A stretch of 60,655 nucleotides of DNA from an uncultured Lachnospiraceae bacterium. Its GTDB lineage: Bacteria > Bacillota > Clostridia > Lachnospirales > Lachnospiraceae. Positions 52,450-60,655 of this stretch are shown in pieces. The stretch covers positions 1 to 60,655 of the forward strand of contig URCR01000015.1 in the NCBI GenBank assembly GCA_900546325.1, in the 5' to 3' direction. How positions within the stretch are numbered: the first letter of the stretch is position 1; each line of letters begins with the position of its first letter. A program made the position numbers and the translations under genes. The notes below the pieces were generated by a model. The model saw only the letters and a program-made list of their open reading frames with translations, had not been told where the DNA came from and did not search any database.

Positions 52450-53640
52450 ATGAAGATTTTGAGCATTACAGCACAGAAACCACACAGCACCGGAAGTGGC
52501 GTCTATCTGACAGAACTTGTGAAGAACTGGGCAGAAGCGGGGCATGAACAGTCTGTCGTCGGGGGAGTCTACAAGGAAGATCAGGTTGATTTTCCCGGCA
52601 GGGTGAAGTTCTATCCGGTATTTTATCATACAGAGACACTTCCGTTTGCAATCGCAGGGATGTCTGACGAGATGCCGTATGAGAGCACACGCTACCGGGA
52701 GTTTACATCAGATATGCTGGAGCGATTTCGGGAGATATTTTGCCGGACGATCGAGGATGCGGTGAGGGAGCTGAATCCGGATCTGATCGTCTGTCATCAT
52801 CTCTATCTTTTGACTGCGATGGTACGGGAATGGTATCCGGAGAAAAAGGTCATTGCCATCTGTCACGGATCGGATCTGCGGCAGATAGAAAAGAACCCTC
52901 TGGAACGTGAGTATATCAGGGAGCGTATCCGGAAGCTGGATGGAGTGATCGCGCTTCACAGAGAGCAGAAGAAAGAGATCCGGAGAATTTTTGAAGTGCA
53001 GGAAGCAAAAATAAAGGTTGTGGGTGTCGGGTACAATGACCGGATCTTTTTTCAGATAAGTGAAAAAAAGGAGAGAACGGGACCGTTTCAGATTATATTT
53101 GCGGGGAAGATTTCAGAGAAGAAAGGGGTATGTAGTCTGCTTCGCGCACTCTCCGATCTTCCGTACAGAGAAGAGCAACTGAAGGTAGTACTTGCGGGAG
53201 GTCACGGACCGGAAGCTGAATACAGGGAGATCAGAAGGCTGGCGGCAGACTGCCGTTATCCGGTCTCGTTTCCGGGACTGCTGTCGCAAAGAGAACTGGC
53301 GGACTATTTCCGGCAGAGCGACGTGTTTGTGCTGCCGTCTTTCTTTGAAGGATTGGCACTTGTCAATATCGAGGCGATGGCCTGCGGATGCAAAGTAGTC
53401 TGTTCAGATCTTCCGGGGATGGCGGAGTGGTTTTGCGAGCATGTGCCGGGAGAGAACATTGACTTTGTAACCCTCCCGACAATGGAAAATACAGATGAAC
53501 CGAGAAAAGAGGAACTTCCCGAATTTGAAAGACGTCTGGCAAAAGCCCTGATCCGGAAGCTGGAACAAAGAGAAGAAGAGCATCCGGTTCTTTCTGAAAT
53601 TTCATGGGCAAAAATCAGTGAGAAAATTTTGGAGAGATAG
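52450..53640 (+). CDS. GT4-family glycosyltransferase
   Basis: A 396-residue GT-B retaining glycosyltransferase. The N-terminal domain starts MKILSITAQ with GSGVYLTEL as acceptor-side loop. The C-terminal domain has the GKISEKKG donor loop, the FPGLLSQRELADYF segment and the E-x7-E motif EGLALVNIE (near residue 305). Donor and acceptor are unknown. ATG 52450 is chosen to fit the family start; 52420 is an alternative. The gene is alone; its neighbours are an ASST and a PHP protein, so no polysaccharide locus is evident. Confidence 0.9.
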   Translation: MKILSITAQKPHSTGSGVYLTELVKNWAEAGHEQSVVGGVYKEDQVDFPGRVKFYPVFYHTETLPFAIAGMSDEMPYESTRYREFTSDMLERFREIFCRTIEDAVRELNPDLIVCHHLYLLTAMVREWYPEKKVIAICHGSDLRQIEKNPLEREYIRERIRKLDGVIALHREQKKEIRRIFEVQEAKIKVVGVGYNDRIFFQISEKKERTGPFQIIFAGKISEKKGVCSLLRALSDLPYREEQLKVVLAGGHGPEAEYREIRRLAADCRYPVSFPGLLSQRELADYFRQSDVFVLPSFFEGLALVNIEAMACGCKVVCSDLPGMAEWFCEHVPGENIDFVTLPTMENTDEPRKEELPEFERRLAKALIRKLEQREEEHPVLSEISWAKISEKILER

Positions 53641-53827
53641 AAAAAACAATTAATCAGCTGTTTTATTATTTATTTCTATTAGAAAAAATCAGCCGGGAGT
53701 GATAACATAATGCTCAGAGAGAAGAAAAATGCAGAAGCAGAGAGCGGATCTGCTCTGTTGTTTACCGAAGCCGGGGCACGGAGAAAGGGGAAAGATTCAG
53801 GAGAAAACGAATGAATCAGAGCGCAGG

Positions 53828-54487
53828 ATGTTTATTGACTTACATATGCATGAGTGCACATATTCAAAAGACAGTTTTTTAAAATTAGAGGAAATTGTAG
53901 AGTTGGCAAAGAAAAGAGGACTTGGGGCGGTCTGTATTACAGACCACGACGATATGGGATTGAAAGAATATGCCGCCCAATATTCCGAGGAGACAGGATT
54001 TCCGATTTTTGTGGGGATTGAGTTTTTTTCGCTGCAGGGAGATATTGTCGCATTTGGAATAGAAGAATACCCTAAGGAGCGGGTAAGTGCACAGGAATTC
54101 ATTGATCTTGTGAAAGCGCAGGGGGGAATCTGTTTCAGCGCCCATCCATTTCGGAACAACAACCGCGGGTTGGAGGAGAACTTGAAGATCGTTCATGGGC
54201 TGGACGGAGTTGAGGTGTTAAATGGAAGTACGTTACCGGAGGCAAACCGGAAGGCGGCAGATTATGCCAGAGAATTAGGGCTGGTCACAGTCGGCTCCAG
54301 CGATTGCCACATTCGAGAAAAGGTCGGGTTCTTTGCGACCTATTTCCCGGAGGAAGTGTACACAATGGAAGAGTTTATACGCGTGTTCAAGAGCGGCGGA
54401 TGCAGGCCTGCCTATTATTGGGAAGGAGAATATAAAATCTGGGACATGGAGACACCGATTCATAAGCCATTCCTGCTGAGAGAATAA
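53828..54487 (+). CDS. PHP-domain metal-dependent phosphoesterase
   Basis: A 219-residue protein of the PHP family (like RNase AM/YciV or histidinol-phosphatase-type enzymes). The metal-binding motifs are all present: DLHMHE, TDHDD, GIEFF, SAHPF and SSDCH. It is shorter than YciV (about 290 residues). The upstream 186 bp hold no clear promoter; a 34-codon frame at 53710-53814 has a weak ribosome site. Substrate unknown; a nucleotide or sugar phosphate is likely. Confidence 0.88.
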   Translation: MFIDLHMHECTYSKDSFLKLEEIVELAKKRGLGAVCITDHDDMGLKEYAAQYSEETGFPIFVGIEFFSLQGDIVAFGIEEYPKERVSAQEFIDLVKAQGGICFSAHPFRNNNRGLEENLKIVHGLDGVEVLNGSTLPEANRKAADYARELGLVTVGSSDCHIREKVGFFATYFPEEVYTMEEFIRVFKSGGCRPAYYWEGEYKIWDMETPIHKPFLLRE

Positions 54488-54524
54488 ATGTCAAGTGGCA
54501 GAAGAGGAACATGATGAAAAAATA

Positions 54525-54576
54525 GAAAGAAGAAACTTTGTCGGGGATTGCGTAAGTCCGGCAGGTTTCTTCTTTC
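54525..54576 (+). terminator. Strong terminator after PHP gene
   Basis: A perfect 12-bp stem GAAAGAAGAAAC (54525-54536) / GTTTCTTCTTTC (54565-54576) with further TGTCGG/CCGGCA pairing inside, followed by CGTTTG. Confidence 0.85.
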
Positions 54577-54589
54577 CGTTTGTAGAGAA

Positions 54590-54623
54590 AGCCGGGATGA
54601 TGCTGATGGCATCTTGTCCGGCT
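54590..54623 (+). other. Hairpin in the gap before the CorA-like gene
   Basis: AGCCGG (54590-54595) pairs with CCGGCT (54618-54623), with inner GATGATGC/GGCATC pairing. It lies upstream of the promoter at 54711, so it is not in that mRNA. The rest of the 335-bp gap (54488-54822) is AT-rich without a gene; no Mg riboswitch was recognised. Confidence 0.4.
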
Positions 54624-54710
54624 AAAAAGAGAAGGATCTATGTAAACGTAAAAACGTAATTGTTAGGCGAAGCGCAACAGTCGCAAATAATAAAAATTTA
54701 AATGCATCCA

Positions 54711-54740
54711 TTGACTTCTTTGTTTTGATAAGATTATGAT
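54711..54740 (+). promoter_or_regulatory. Promoter of CorA-like gene
   Basis: TTGACT (54711-54716), 18 bp, TATGAT (54735-54740), giving a leader of about 75 bases. Confidence 0.6.
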
Positions 54741-54822
54741 AAAAGAAAGATGTGAGGAAAGTGTGACAAAAGAGAAAAGGATTTCTTAATAATCTAAAGA
54801 ATTTTAGAAAAAGGGGAAAGCG

Positions 54823-55710
54823 ATGAAATATAAATGGGAGGATGGCCGGGAGTGCTGTCGGATTGAATTGTTGACATCAGAAGAATTTCAAACAACATAT
54901 GCGGAGAAGTTCCCGAGAAGTTTCAAGGGAAATGGGCTGGAGAATATCCAGTTTTGCAAGGCGGACCGTTTTCGTCAGAGAGTGTCGGGGACCTTTGCGA
55001 TTCCGCCGAAGGAAGATCCATCTGCGGAGAAGATTCGGTTTGGATATTATTTGCTGGAAGATACGCTGATTTTTATTGAGAACAAGGGAGAAGTCCGCCG
55101 TCTTTTGGATGAGATGCAGGGATACCAGATGACGGATATTACATCATCATCATTATTTTTATTTGATTTTATGGAGTACCTGATCAAAGACGATATGTTG
55201 TATCTGCAGCAGTATGAGGAGAAGCTCACACAGATGGAGGAGGCGCTTCTGGATGGAGAATTAAAGGACTTCAACAGAAGTCTGCTTGCGGTCAGAAAGG
55301 ATCTCTCGGCGCTGAGCGCCTACTATGAGCAGCTGTCGGACGTCGGGGAGGCACTTCAGCAGAACGCGGCGGAATTAGGAGATGAACAGGATAAATTTTT
55401 GTTCGGACTGTATTACGAGCGGGCGGGAAGGCTGTATGCGATGGTACAGAATCTGAAAGAATATTCGATGCAGTTAAGAGAAATGCACCAGACACAGATT
55501 GATATCAGACAGAATGAAATTATGAAAATTCTGACGATCGTTACAACAATCTTTATGCCGCTGACATTGATTGCAGGATGGTATGGGATGAATTTTAAAA
55601 ACATGCCGGAACTGGCGGCAAAATACGGTTATGCAGCGGTCAGTGCAGTCTGTCTTGGCATTGTGGCAGTGGAAGTGTGGATTTTCCGAAAGAAAAAGTG
55701 GTTTGAATAG
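54823..55710 (+). CDS. CorA-like Mg2+/metal cation channel
   Basis: A 295-residue CorA-superfamily channel. The N-terminal cytoplasmic domain (1-225) ends in a long helix. Two membrane helices follow (about 236-254 and 266-285), with the selectivity motif YGMN at the outer end of the first, then FKNMPEL. The basic C-terminus RKKKW is as in the family. It has its own promoter and is followed after 27 bp by a small Cys-containing gene. Metal choice (Mg, Co or Ni) cannot be decided from the motif. Confidence 0.93.
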   Translation: MKYKWEDGRECCRIELLTSEEFQTTYAEKFPRSFKGNGLENIQFCKADRFRQRVSGTFAIPPKEDPSAEKIRFGYYLLEDTLIFIENKGEVRRLLDEMQGYQMTDITSSSLFLFDFMEYLIKDDMLYLQQYEEKLTQMEEALLDGELKDFNRSLLAVRKDLSALSAYYEQLSDVGEALQQNAAELGDEQDKFLFGLYYERAGRLYAMVQNLKEYSMQLREMHQTQIDIRQNEIMKILTIVTTIFMPLTLIAGWYGMNFKNMPELAAKYGYAAVSAVCLGIVAVEVWIFRKKKWFE

Positions 55711-55737
55711 CGGTTGAGGAAGAAAGGATAAAATAGA

Positions 55738-55989
55738 ATGGAAACAACAGGAAAAAAGCCGGAAATAAAATCTCTGGCAAAGTCGGTGACCAAGAAAAGT
55801 GTACAGAAACGCAGAATCACAAACTGTGAGAGCTGTATGAATTACGAATATGATGAAGAGTATGAGTATTATGTGTGCAGTAAAAATCTGGATGAGGATG
55901 AGATGTACCGATTTGTCCGTGGAGAATTCCGGGACTGTCCGTATTATCAGTTCGGGGATGAGTACCAGATTGTGAAGAAACAGATATAA
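55738..55989 (+). CDS. Small DUF6472-like Cys-motif protein
   Basis: An 83-residue protein with a basic N-terminus and an acidic, Tyr-rich core. Four cysteines: a CxxC (CESC), then VCSK and DCPYY. The pattern resembles the DUF6472 family common in Lachnospiraceae; a zinc-binding fold is possible. It follows the CorA-like gene by 27 bp and is probably in the same transcript. Function unknown. Confidence 0.75.
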   Translation: METTGKKPEIKSLAKSVTKKSVQKRRITNCESCMNYEYDEEYEYYVCSKNLDEDEMYRFVRGEFRDCPYYQFGDEYQIVKKQI

Positions 55990-56006
55990 TATGACGGATG
56001 GAGAGC

Positions 56007-56153
56007 ATGAAGAAATTTCTTCCACAGCTTCAGAATGCATTTGCCAGAAAAAATACAGCGCAGGCAAAAAATGTGCTTGCGCTGATGACACAGAGACGTG
56101 TGCAGATCATGCGGATTCTGGCAGAAGGGGAAGAGAATCCTGTGGGATCGTAA
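56007..56153 (+). CDS. Possible 48-residue basic helical protein
   Basis: ATG 56007 to TAA 56153 encodes a basic peptide (starts MKKFLPQLQNAFARKN, ends GEENPVGS) that looks helical and amphipathic. It follows the DUF6472-like gene by 17 bp, but its GGAG (56000-56003) is only three bases from the ATG, so translation may be weak. No family recognised. It ends five bases before the convergent methionine sulfoxide reductase gene. Confidence 0.35.
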   Translation: MKKFLPQLQNAFARKNTAQAKNVLALMTQRRVQIMRILAEGEENPVGS

Positions 56154-56158
56154 ATGCT

Positions 56159-56665
56159 TTAGAAAATCTCCTGAAGCTGTCCGGACAGCATGTCTTCCAG
56201 CGTGCGGACAAGACATTCTAATCCATGCTTGTCTTCGTCATCGAATCGCTGGAAGAGTGGACTGTCGATATCAAGGACACCGATCACTTTTCCATCGCAG
56301 TGGATGGGAACGACAATTTCGGAATTAGAGGCAGAGTCACAGGCGATATGTCCCGGGAATGCATGGACATCCGGGACAAGCATGGTACTGTCATCTGCGA
56401 CAGCAGTACCACAGACACCATTCCCCACTTTGATCTCTATGCATGCAGGTCTTCCCTGGAATGGTCCGAGAATCAGAGTGTCTTTTTTCAGAAGGTAGAA
56501 TCCCACCCAGTTAATGTCGCGCAGTGCTCCGGCAAGAAGCGCGGAAGTATTTGCGAGATTTGCAGTCAGGTGAGGAACCCCATCGATCAGTCCGGTCAGC
56601 TGCGTTCTGAGAAGGCGGTACATCAAAGCTTTGTCATCGGGATAAGTTGTCGCGATCTGTTTCAT
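56159..56665 (-). CDS. msrC: Free methionine-(R)-sulfoxide reductase (GAF domain)
   Basis: A 168-residue single GAF-domain enzyme that reduces free Met-R-sulfoxide, an oxidative-damage product. Three cysteines fit the catalytic set: Cys75 (RPAC), Cys85 (GVCG) and Cys109 (IACD). Their spacing (10 and 24 residues) is the same as Cys84/94/118 of the Escherichia coli enzyme. The start at 56665 is chosen for a GGAG six bases upstream; the longer frame to 56737 adds unlike residues. It is convergent with the genes on its left. Confidence 0.9.
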   Translation of the reverse strand: MKQIATTYPDDKALMYRLLRTQLTGLIDGVPHLTANLANTSALLAGALRDINWVGFYLLKKDTLILGPFQGRPACIEIKVGNGVCGTAVADDSTMLVPDVHAFPGHIACDSASNSEIVVPIHCDGKVIGVLDIDSPLFQRFDDEDKHGLECLVRTLEDMLSGQLQEIF

Positions 56666-56895
56666 AAAAAACTCCATTCCGCCGTGAAAACGGCAATTTG
56701 ATAAAGCCATTCTACCACAAGAAAAACCACAGGTCAAAAGCAGGATGGGGATTTCTGTGTGGATGAGAGATGGAAAATGTGGAAAAAGGCGGGAAGCAGC
56801 ATAGAAAATGTGGAAAATCTGAATGGAATTATGTGAAGAGCGAGAGGGAAGAAAAATGGATACGGGGAAATACCAGCAAATTTAGGAGGAGAGAT

Positions 56896-57339
56896 ATGAT
56901 TTTAGTGGACGCGGATGCGTGTCCGGTTATCGGACTGATTGAGCAGATTGCAGAGAAATACAAAATTCCCTGCATTTTATTTTGTGATACCAATCATGTA
57001 CTGTCATCTGATTATAGTGAAGTGAGGGTGATCGGCGCGGGAGCGGATGCGGTTGACTTCGCACTTGTCGGAGCATGCAGCAGAGGGGATATTGTAGTGT
57101 CGCAGGATTATGGCGTTGCGGCGATGGTGCTTGGAAAGGGTGCTTCCTGTATCCATCAAAATGGGAGGGAGTATACAAACGAAAATATTGACAGGCTCCT
57201 GATGGAGCGGCACATGGCTAAGAAAGCCAGAAGGGCAAAGAGCAAGCATCATCTGAAGGGGCCTGCCAGGCGTACAGAGGAAGATGACAGAAGGTTTGCA
57301 GAAGCATTTGAGCGGCTGGTGAGAAAGTGGAGGAAGTGA
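56896..57339 (+). CDS. YaiI/YqxD-family (DUF188) protein
   Basis: A 147-residue cytoplasmic protein. The family signature VDADACPV opens it, and the PIN-like acidic residues continue with VSQDYGVA (near residue 75). GARxxD-type C-terminal elements are seen as GPARRTEEDD. ATG 56896 follows TAGGAGGAGAG; 42 residues upstream in frame are low-complexity and not part of the family. A nuclease-like role has been proposed from the fold but not shown. It is 2 bp from the next gene, so they are coupled. Confidence 0.9.
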   Translation: MILVDADACPVIGLIEQIAEKYKIPCILFCDTNHVLSSDYSEVRVIGAGADAVDFALVGACSRGDIVVSQDYGVAAMVLGKGASCIHQNGREYTNENIDRLLMERHMAKKARRAKSKHHLKGPARRTEEDDRRFAEAFERLVRKWRK

Positions 57340-57341
57340 AA

Positions 57342-58466
57342 ATGCGGGAGGAATTATCGGAATATCTGGATGGCCTTCAGGAGCATATGCCTTTGGCATT
57401 TTGGAAGCTTGCGGAGATTTTCCAATATCAGGTGTTTGAACTTTGTGAGGAACCTGGGGAGAAAAAAGAGGAAAGCGGGAAAATTTATCTGATCCCCTAT
57501 ATGATGAATGATGCGATCGAGGATTATCTGATCCTGGAAAACTGCAGGATGGTGGGAGAGGCTGTCAAGGAGGAACAGGTGGGAAGAATGGAATTGTCTG
57601 CGAGAATTTCCGGGGGAGAGGGCGCCTATGTACTTGTTGTTCGGCAGAAGATCTTATCATCTGGGGAAGAGAATGTGTTTACACTGCACTTTGAAAAAAT
57701 CCGGGAATGCAGAACCTGCTATCAATACCACGAGATTGGTCATTTTTGGATGGAAGGGCAGGAGCAGTGGAGGCGGCTTGTCTACATGGCGGGAACAATC
57801 TATGATAAATTTGCCTATGTAGGAGAGGACGTCTGTACAGAAGGGGAGCTGGAACTTCTCAGGCTGGCAGAGTTTGCTCCATTTCGGAACTGGTCTCCGG
57901 TACGAGAATCACTGGAAGAAAAGTATCCTGCGACGTATGAGGGGATTGACTGCATGGAGCAGTTTGCAGAGATGGCGAAGGATCATAGATATCTGCTCCT
58001 GCTTCGGCTGTACCGGAGATTTCCATCGAGATTTTTGGAACAATGGCTGACAAAAGCGCTGACCAGTCCGAACAGAGAACAGCTTTATGAGATAATTCTG
58101 CGGGCAATGGAAGCGGAATCTGCCACTTACGCAAAGCGTGACTACGGAACGGCATTTCACCGGGAGATTGAGGAAAAACGAAGACAGGCAGAACAGAGAC
58201 TGATCCGAGAGGGATTTGCGGGTACATATCCAAAGTACCATAGAGGAGAACTAGAAATCATCATTGTGGAGGAGCATCCGTTTACCGTGATGGAGTGGGA
58301 TCATTTTCAATTTCGGATTTACTATATGGTATCACAGGTCAAGAGACAAACAAAGTGCTGCAATCAAGTGAGAAACCGGGGATTCTTCCGCGGAAGGGGA
58401 AGAAAAAGCTGGATTTTCACAGAAGATGGAGAAAATGTTGCAGACAGAATCCGCAAAAAGAGGTAG
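57342..58466 (+). CDS. DUF3878-like protein, unknown function
   Basis: A 374-residue protein with no signal peptide and no membrane helices. It is alpha/beta and rich in Glu and Arg. The EEHPFTVMEWD segment (near residue 310) resembles the family I know as DUF3878 from Lachnospiraceae. The C-terminal 60 residues are Arg/Lys-rich. It starts 2 bp after the YaiI-like gene and lies 88 bp before nth. Function unknown. Confidence 0.65.
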   Translation: MREELSEYLDGLQEHMPLAFWKLAEIFQYQVFELCEEPGEKKEESGKIYLIPYMMNDAIEDYLILENCRMVGEAVKEEQVGRMELSARISGGEGAYVLVVRQKILSSGEENVFTLHFEKIRECRTCYQYHEIGHFWMEGQEQWRRLVYMAGTIYDKFAYVGEDVCTEGELELLRLAEFAPFRNWSPVRESLEEKYPATYEGIDCMEQFAEMAKDHRYLLLLRLYRRFPSRFLEQWLTKALTSPNREQLYEIILRAMEAESATYAKRDYGTAFHREIEEKRRQAEQRLIREGFAGTYPKYHRGELEIIIVEEHPFTVMEWDHFQFRIYYMVSQVKRQTKCCNQVRNRGFFRGRGRKSWIFTEDGENVADRIRKKR

Positions 58467-58554
58467 AATAGAAAATGAAATAAAAGAAAAAGACAGACTG
58501 TTGTGAAGCTGAAAAAACAGCATGATCTACGGGATGACAGGAGAAGATAAAGAG

Positions 58555-59196
58555 ATGGCAAAGACAAAAAAACAGAAACTGGCGCTGGAAGTGATCGAGC
58601 GTCTGAAAGAGGAATATCCGGATGCAGAGTGCACGCTGGACTATGATCAGGCATGGAAGCTGCTGATCGGCGTAAGGCTGGCGGCGCAGTGTACCGATGA
58701 ACGAGTGAATATTGTTGTGGAGAAATTGTACGAGAAATTCCCGGATGTGGATGCGCTGGCGGCAGCGGATGTGGGGGAGATCGAAGAAATCGTGCGCCCT
58801 TGCGGACTTGGGAAAAGCAAGGCAAGAGATATCAGCGCCTGTATGAAGATTTTGAAAGAACAGTATGGGGGACAGATTCCGAAGACATTTGATGAACTTC
58901 TGAAGCTTCCGGGTGTGGGAAGAAAAAGTGCGAACCTGATCATGGGAGATGTGTTCGGGGAGCCGGCAATCGTCACAGATACGCATTGTATCCGCCTTGT
59001 AAACCGGATCGGACTGGTGGACGGCATCAAGGAGCCGAAGAAAGTGGAGATGGAACTTTGGAAGATCATTCCGCCGGAGGAAGGAAGTGATTTCTGTCAC
59101 AGACTTGTATACCATGGAAGGGAAGTGTGTACTGCCCGCACAAAACCGCACTGTGACAGATGCTGTCTGGCAGATATCTGTGCAAAGAAAATTTAA
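58555..59196 (+). CDS. nth: Endonuclease III (DNA glycosylase/AP lyase)
   Basis: A 213-residue base-excision repair enzyme that removes oxidised pyrimidines. The helix-hairpin-helix LPGVGRKSANL holds the catalytic Lys, and VTDTHCIRL the catalytic Asp. The C-terminal iron-sulfur cluster Cys pattern is C-x7-C-x2-C-x5-C, one residue longer in the first gap than in the Escherichia coli enzyme; an extra Cys sits next to the third. ATG 58555 has AGGAGAAG upstream. An IS element starts 22 bp after its stop. Confidence 0.94.
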   Translation: MAKTKKQKLALEVIERLKEEYPDAECTLDYDQAWKLLIGVRLAAQCTDERVNIVVEKLYEKFPDVDALAAADVGEIEEIVRPCGLGKSKARDISACMKILKEQYGGQIPKTFDELLKLPGVGRKSANLIMGDVFGEPAIVTDTHCIRLVNRIGLVDGIKEPKKVEMELWKIIPPEEGSDFCHRLVYHGREVCTARTKPHCDRCCLADICAKKI

Positions 59197-59249
59197 AGTA
59201 GTATTTTAAGCAGTTCATGGGGCTGTCGGGAAATAGATAGTTCTAAATA

Positions 59250-59287
59250 GGGGGCAGATGTGACTCGTACGAGTTGCATCTGCCCCC
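59250..59287 (+). other. 18-bp near-perfect hairpin in IS leader
   Basis: GGGGGCAGATG (59250-59260) pairs with CATCTGCCCCC (59277-59287). The inner part ACTCG/CGAGT (59263-59267 and 59270-59274) also pairs, and the two bases between them form G-U pairs, so the stem is 18 bp with a 2-base loop. GGGAAA (59228-59233) and TTTCCC (59293-59298) add an outer arm. It lies inside the IS and may block read-through into the transposase. Confidence 0.75.
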
Positions 59288-59362
59288 AAAACTTTCCCAT
59301 AAAAAGAGAAAAAGATGGCTAACGACAACCATCTCTTCTCCGTTCCATGTTATAATGGAACT

Positions 59363-60625
59363 ATGCTAAAACAAGATTATTATAACGAATTTTTTGAATT
59401 AGGGCAACAGAAAATTAACTTTAGTTTCTTTGAATTGAGTTTACCTGATGACGGTCCAGTCTATACCCTGAAAAAAGTGATGGAGGAATTAGATTTTTCT
59501 GGCTTGTTAGCCAATTGTTCAGATAAGGGAAGAATAGGGTACAATCCAATTATGATGTATGCTGTAGTTACTTACGCAAATATGCGTGGGGTAAGAGCTG
59601 TTGACCGTATCGTAGAATTATGTGAAAGAGACCTTGCTTTTATCTGGCTTACCAAAGGCCAAAAACCGAAAAGGGATGCTTTTTATGAACTTAAAAACAA
59701 AAAACTAACTGCTGATGTATTGGATGCACTGAACTACCATCTTGCGGGATTATTAGATACCGCTGATTCGGTGTATCAGAAGTATAATGCTCTGATTGAC
59801 GAAAATGAATATGGCATCAAATATGACATTCCCCATGCTCATATGTTTGTGATAGAAGGAATGGAAAAAGTAAGAGATGTCATTGAAAAGAACCGGACAA
59901 GGAAACTGGCAAAACATAAAAAATTATCAAATAATACAATTATCGAAATTGACAACTGTTCTTCACTGGAGATTCTGAAACTCCAGAAAAATCTAATGCA
60001 GATTGCGGAGCAGGAACACATTGCGTTTGTTTATGGAAAAGGAAAGAGAAAATCGGAAATCCAGCAGCTATATGAGGAACTGGAAAGCTGCGGTGAACGT
60101 CTCATGGGATATAAAGAGTGTTTTGAAATCATGGGAAAGGATCGGAACAGTTATTCCAAAACAGATTTAGAGGCCACCTTTATGCGGATGAAAGAGGACC
60201 ATATGAAGAACGGACAGTTAAAGGCCGCATATAATGTCCAGATTGCAGTAGAGAATTATTTCATTGTCCAGGCTTATGTAAGCAATGACCGGGCAGATTA
60301 TAATACATTGATTCCTGTATTAGAAAAGCACAAAAATGCGTTTGGAGAAATTTTGGAGGAAGTAACTGCCGACAGCGGTTATTGTAGTGAAAAGAATCTT
60401 CTGTACTTAAAGAAACATAAAATCTCCAGTTATATTAAGCTGCAGGATCATGAAAAACGGAAAACACATGCTTATAAAGAAGATATCGGAAAGTATTACA
60501 ACATGAAAACGTAGATGTTCGAGGATGAACTTTATTATGTCTGTCATGATGGAAGAGAGCTCCATCATATCAGAACAGAGACAAAAGAACAGGCTGGTGC
60601 CCTAAGTATAGACGCAAAATTTTAA
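59363..60625 (+). pseudogene. IS1182-family transposase, decayed
   Basis: ATG 59363 follows a TATAAT box set in a GTTCCAT/ATGGAAC palindrome (59342-59361). The N-terminal part (YNPIMMYAV, RDAFYE) and the second catalytic Asp region (TADSGYCSEKN) are seen. The first Asp region of the family (DGTKIEANAN type) is absent: the sequence jumps from TADVLDAL to NYHLAGLLDT, an in-frame loss of roughly 40 residues. A TAG at 60512-60514 then breaks the frame, after which family-like residues (FEDELYYVCHDGREL) continue in frame to a TAA at 60623. The C-terminal half is missing. Confidence 0.8.
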
Positions 60626-60655
60626 CAAATGGAATAGATACCCGATGAAAGGAAC

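Larger units (their letters stand above)
59219..60655 (+). mobile_element. IS1182-family element, degenerate, cut by window end
   Basis: The probable left end is GGGGCTGTCGGGAAAT (59219-59234), like the GGGCTGTC ends known in this family. A long hairpin (59250-59287) and the transposase frame follow. The right end is not in view. The transposase has an internal deletion, a stop codon and a diverging tail, so the element is not expected to move on its own. Confidence 0.7.

Noticed and set aside
53710..53814. 34-codon frame before the PHP gene
   Set aside because: Weak ribosome site, no recognisable family and low-complexity charged composition; kept out of the gene list.
54577..54822. Possible Mg2+ riboswitch (M-box or similar) before the CorA-like gene
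   Set aside because: The only strong hairpin lies upstream of the promoter at 54711, and the short leader shows no riboswitch consensus that I recognise.
59250..59287. Terminator of nth
   Set aside because: The hairpin is inside the inferred IS end and has no T-run; it is better read as an IS leader structure.
1..60655. CRISPR array, tRNA, rRNA or prophage
   Set aside because: No spaced direct repeats, no cloverleaf or rRNA-like sequence and no phage structural genes were recognised on either strand.

Overview
The window looks like a chromosomal segment of a Gram-positive, spore-forming anaerobe of the Clostridia, most likely a gut Lachnospiraceae relative (Dorea / Mediterraneibacter / Blautia type). 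The signs are spoIIR and a DUF3794-LysM spore-coat type protein, a DnaE polymerase, a CIRCE heat-shock operator, a flavodiiron oxygen-scavenging fusion, lipoproteins with lipoboxes, strong AGGAGG ribosome-binding sites and consensus sigma-A promoters. No rRNA, tRNA or CRISPR was seen. The family calls come from reading the protein sequences, not from searches; the species is not determined.

Layout. 83-4667 (minus strand): plsC, pncB, murF and a HAD phosphatase as one operon from a promoter at 4688-4716. 4771-11964 (plus): a PrcB-domain lipoprotein, a DUF3794-LysM protein, ispE, a GntR regulator, spoIIR, a cation-diffusion transporter, an acyl-ACP thioesterase and a CvfB-type S1 protein. 12211-16985: a BceRSAB-type antimicrobial-peptide sensing and detoxification module, AT-rich in its permease, with a clear candidate operator before the transporter genes. 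17122-23243: housekeeping genes dnaE, pfkA, murI and a DUF1934 gene. 23454-28712: a second two-component plus ABC/FtsX module. 28817-32139: a small membrane protein, cardiolipin synthase and a trigger-factor-like foldase lipoprotein. 32239-37469: a LytTR regulator, a minimal GHKL kinase and two ABC exporter half-transporters. 37656-41403: a four-domain flavodiiron protein, then hsp20 (CIRCE-controlled) and a dnaJ-like gene. 41614-43934: an AsnB-like synthetase lacking a working glutaminase domain, and a cyclophilin. 44068-47035: a sugar ABC importer without its ATPase. 47272-49339: a split chromate transporter and a LysR regulator. 49500-54487: an XRE-TPR protein, an aryl-sulfate sulfotransferase, a glycosyltransferase and a PHP phosphoesterase. 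54823-59196: a CorA-like channel, a small Cys protein, free-Met-sulfoxide reductase, a YaiI-family protein, a DUF3878-like protein and endonuclease III. 59219 to the end: a degenerate IS1182-family element.

The genes fall into themes rather than one pathway: envelope building (plsC, murF, murI, cardiolipin synthase), envelope stress or peptide sensing (three two-component and ABC sets), protein folding (lipoprotein PPIase, cyclophilin, Hsp20, DnaJ), oxygen and redox defence (flavodiiron protein, MsrC-like enzyme) and sporulation. No complete new defence or biosynthetic system stands out. The least ordinary items are the glutaminase-less AsnB-like enzyme with a disturbed start region, the LytTR/GHKL/dual-exporter set, the aryl-sulfate sulfotransferase, the structured spoIIR start, and the repeat and uORF structure around hsp20.
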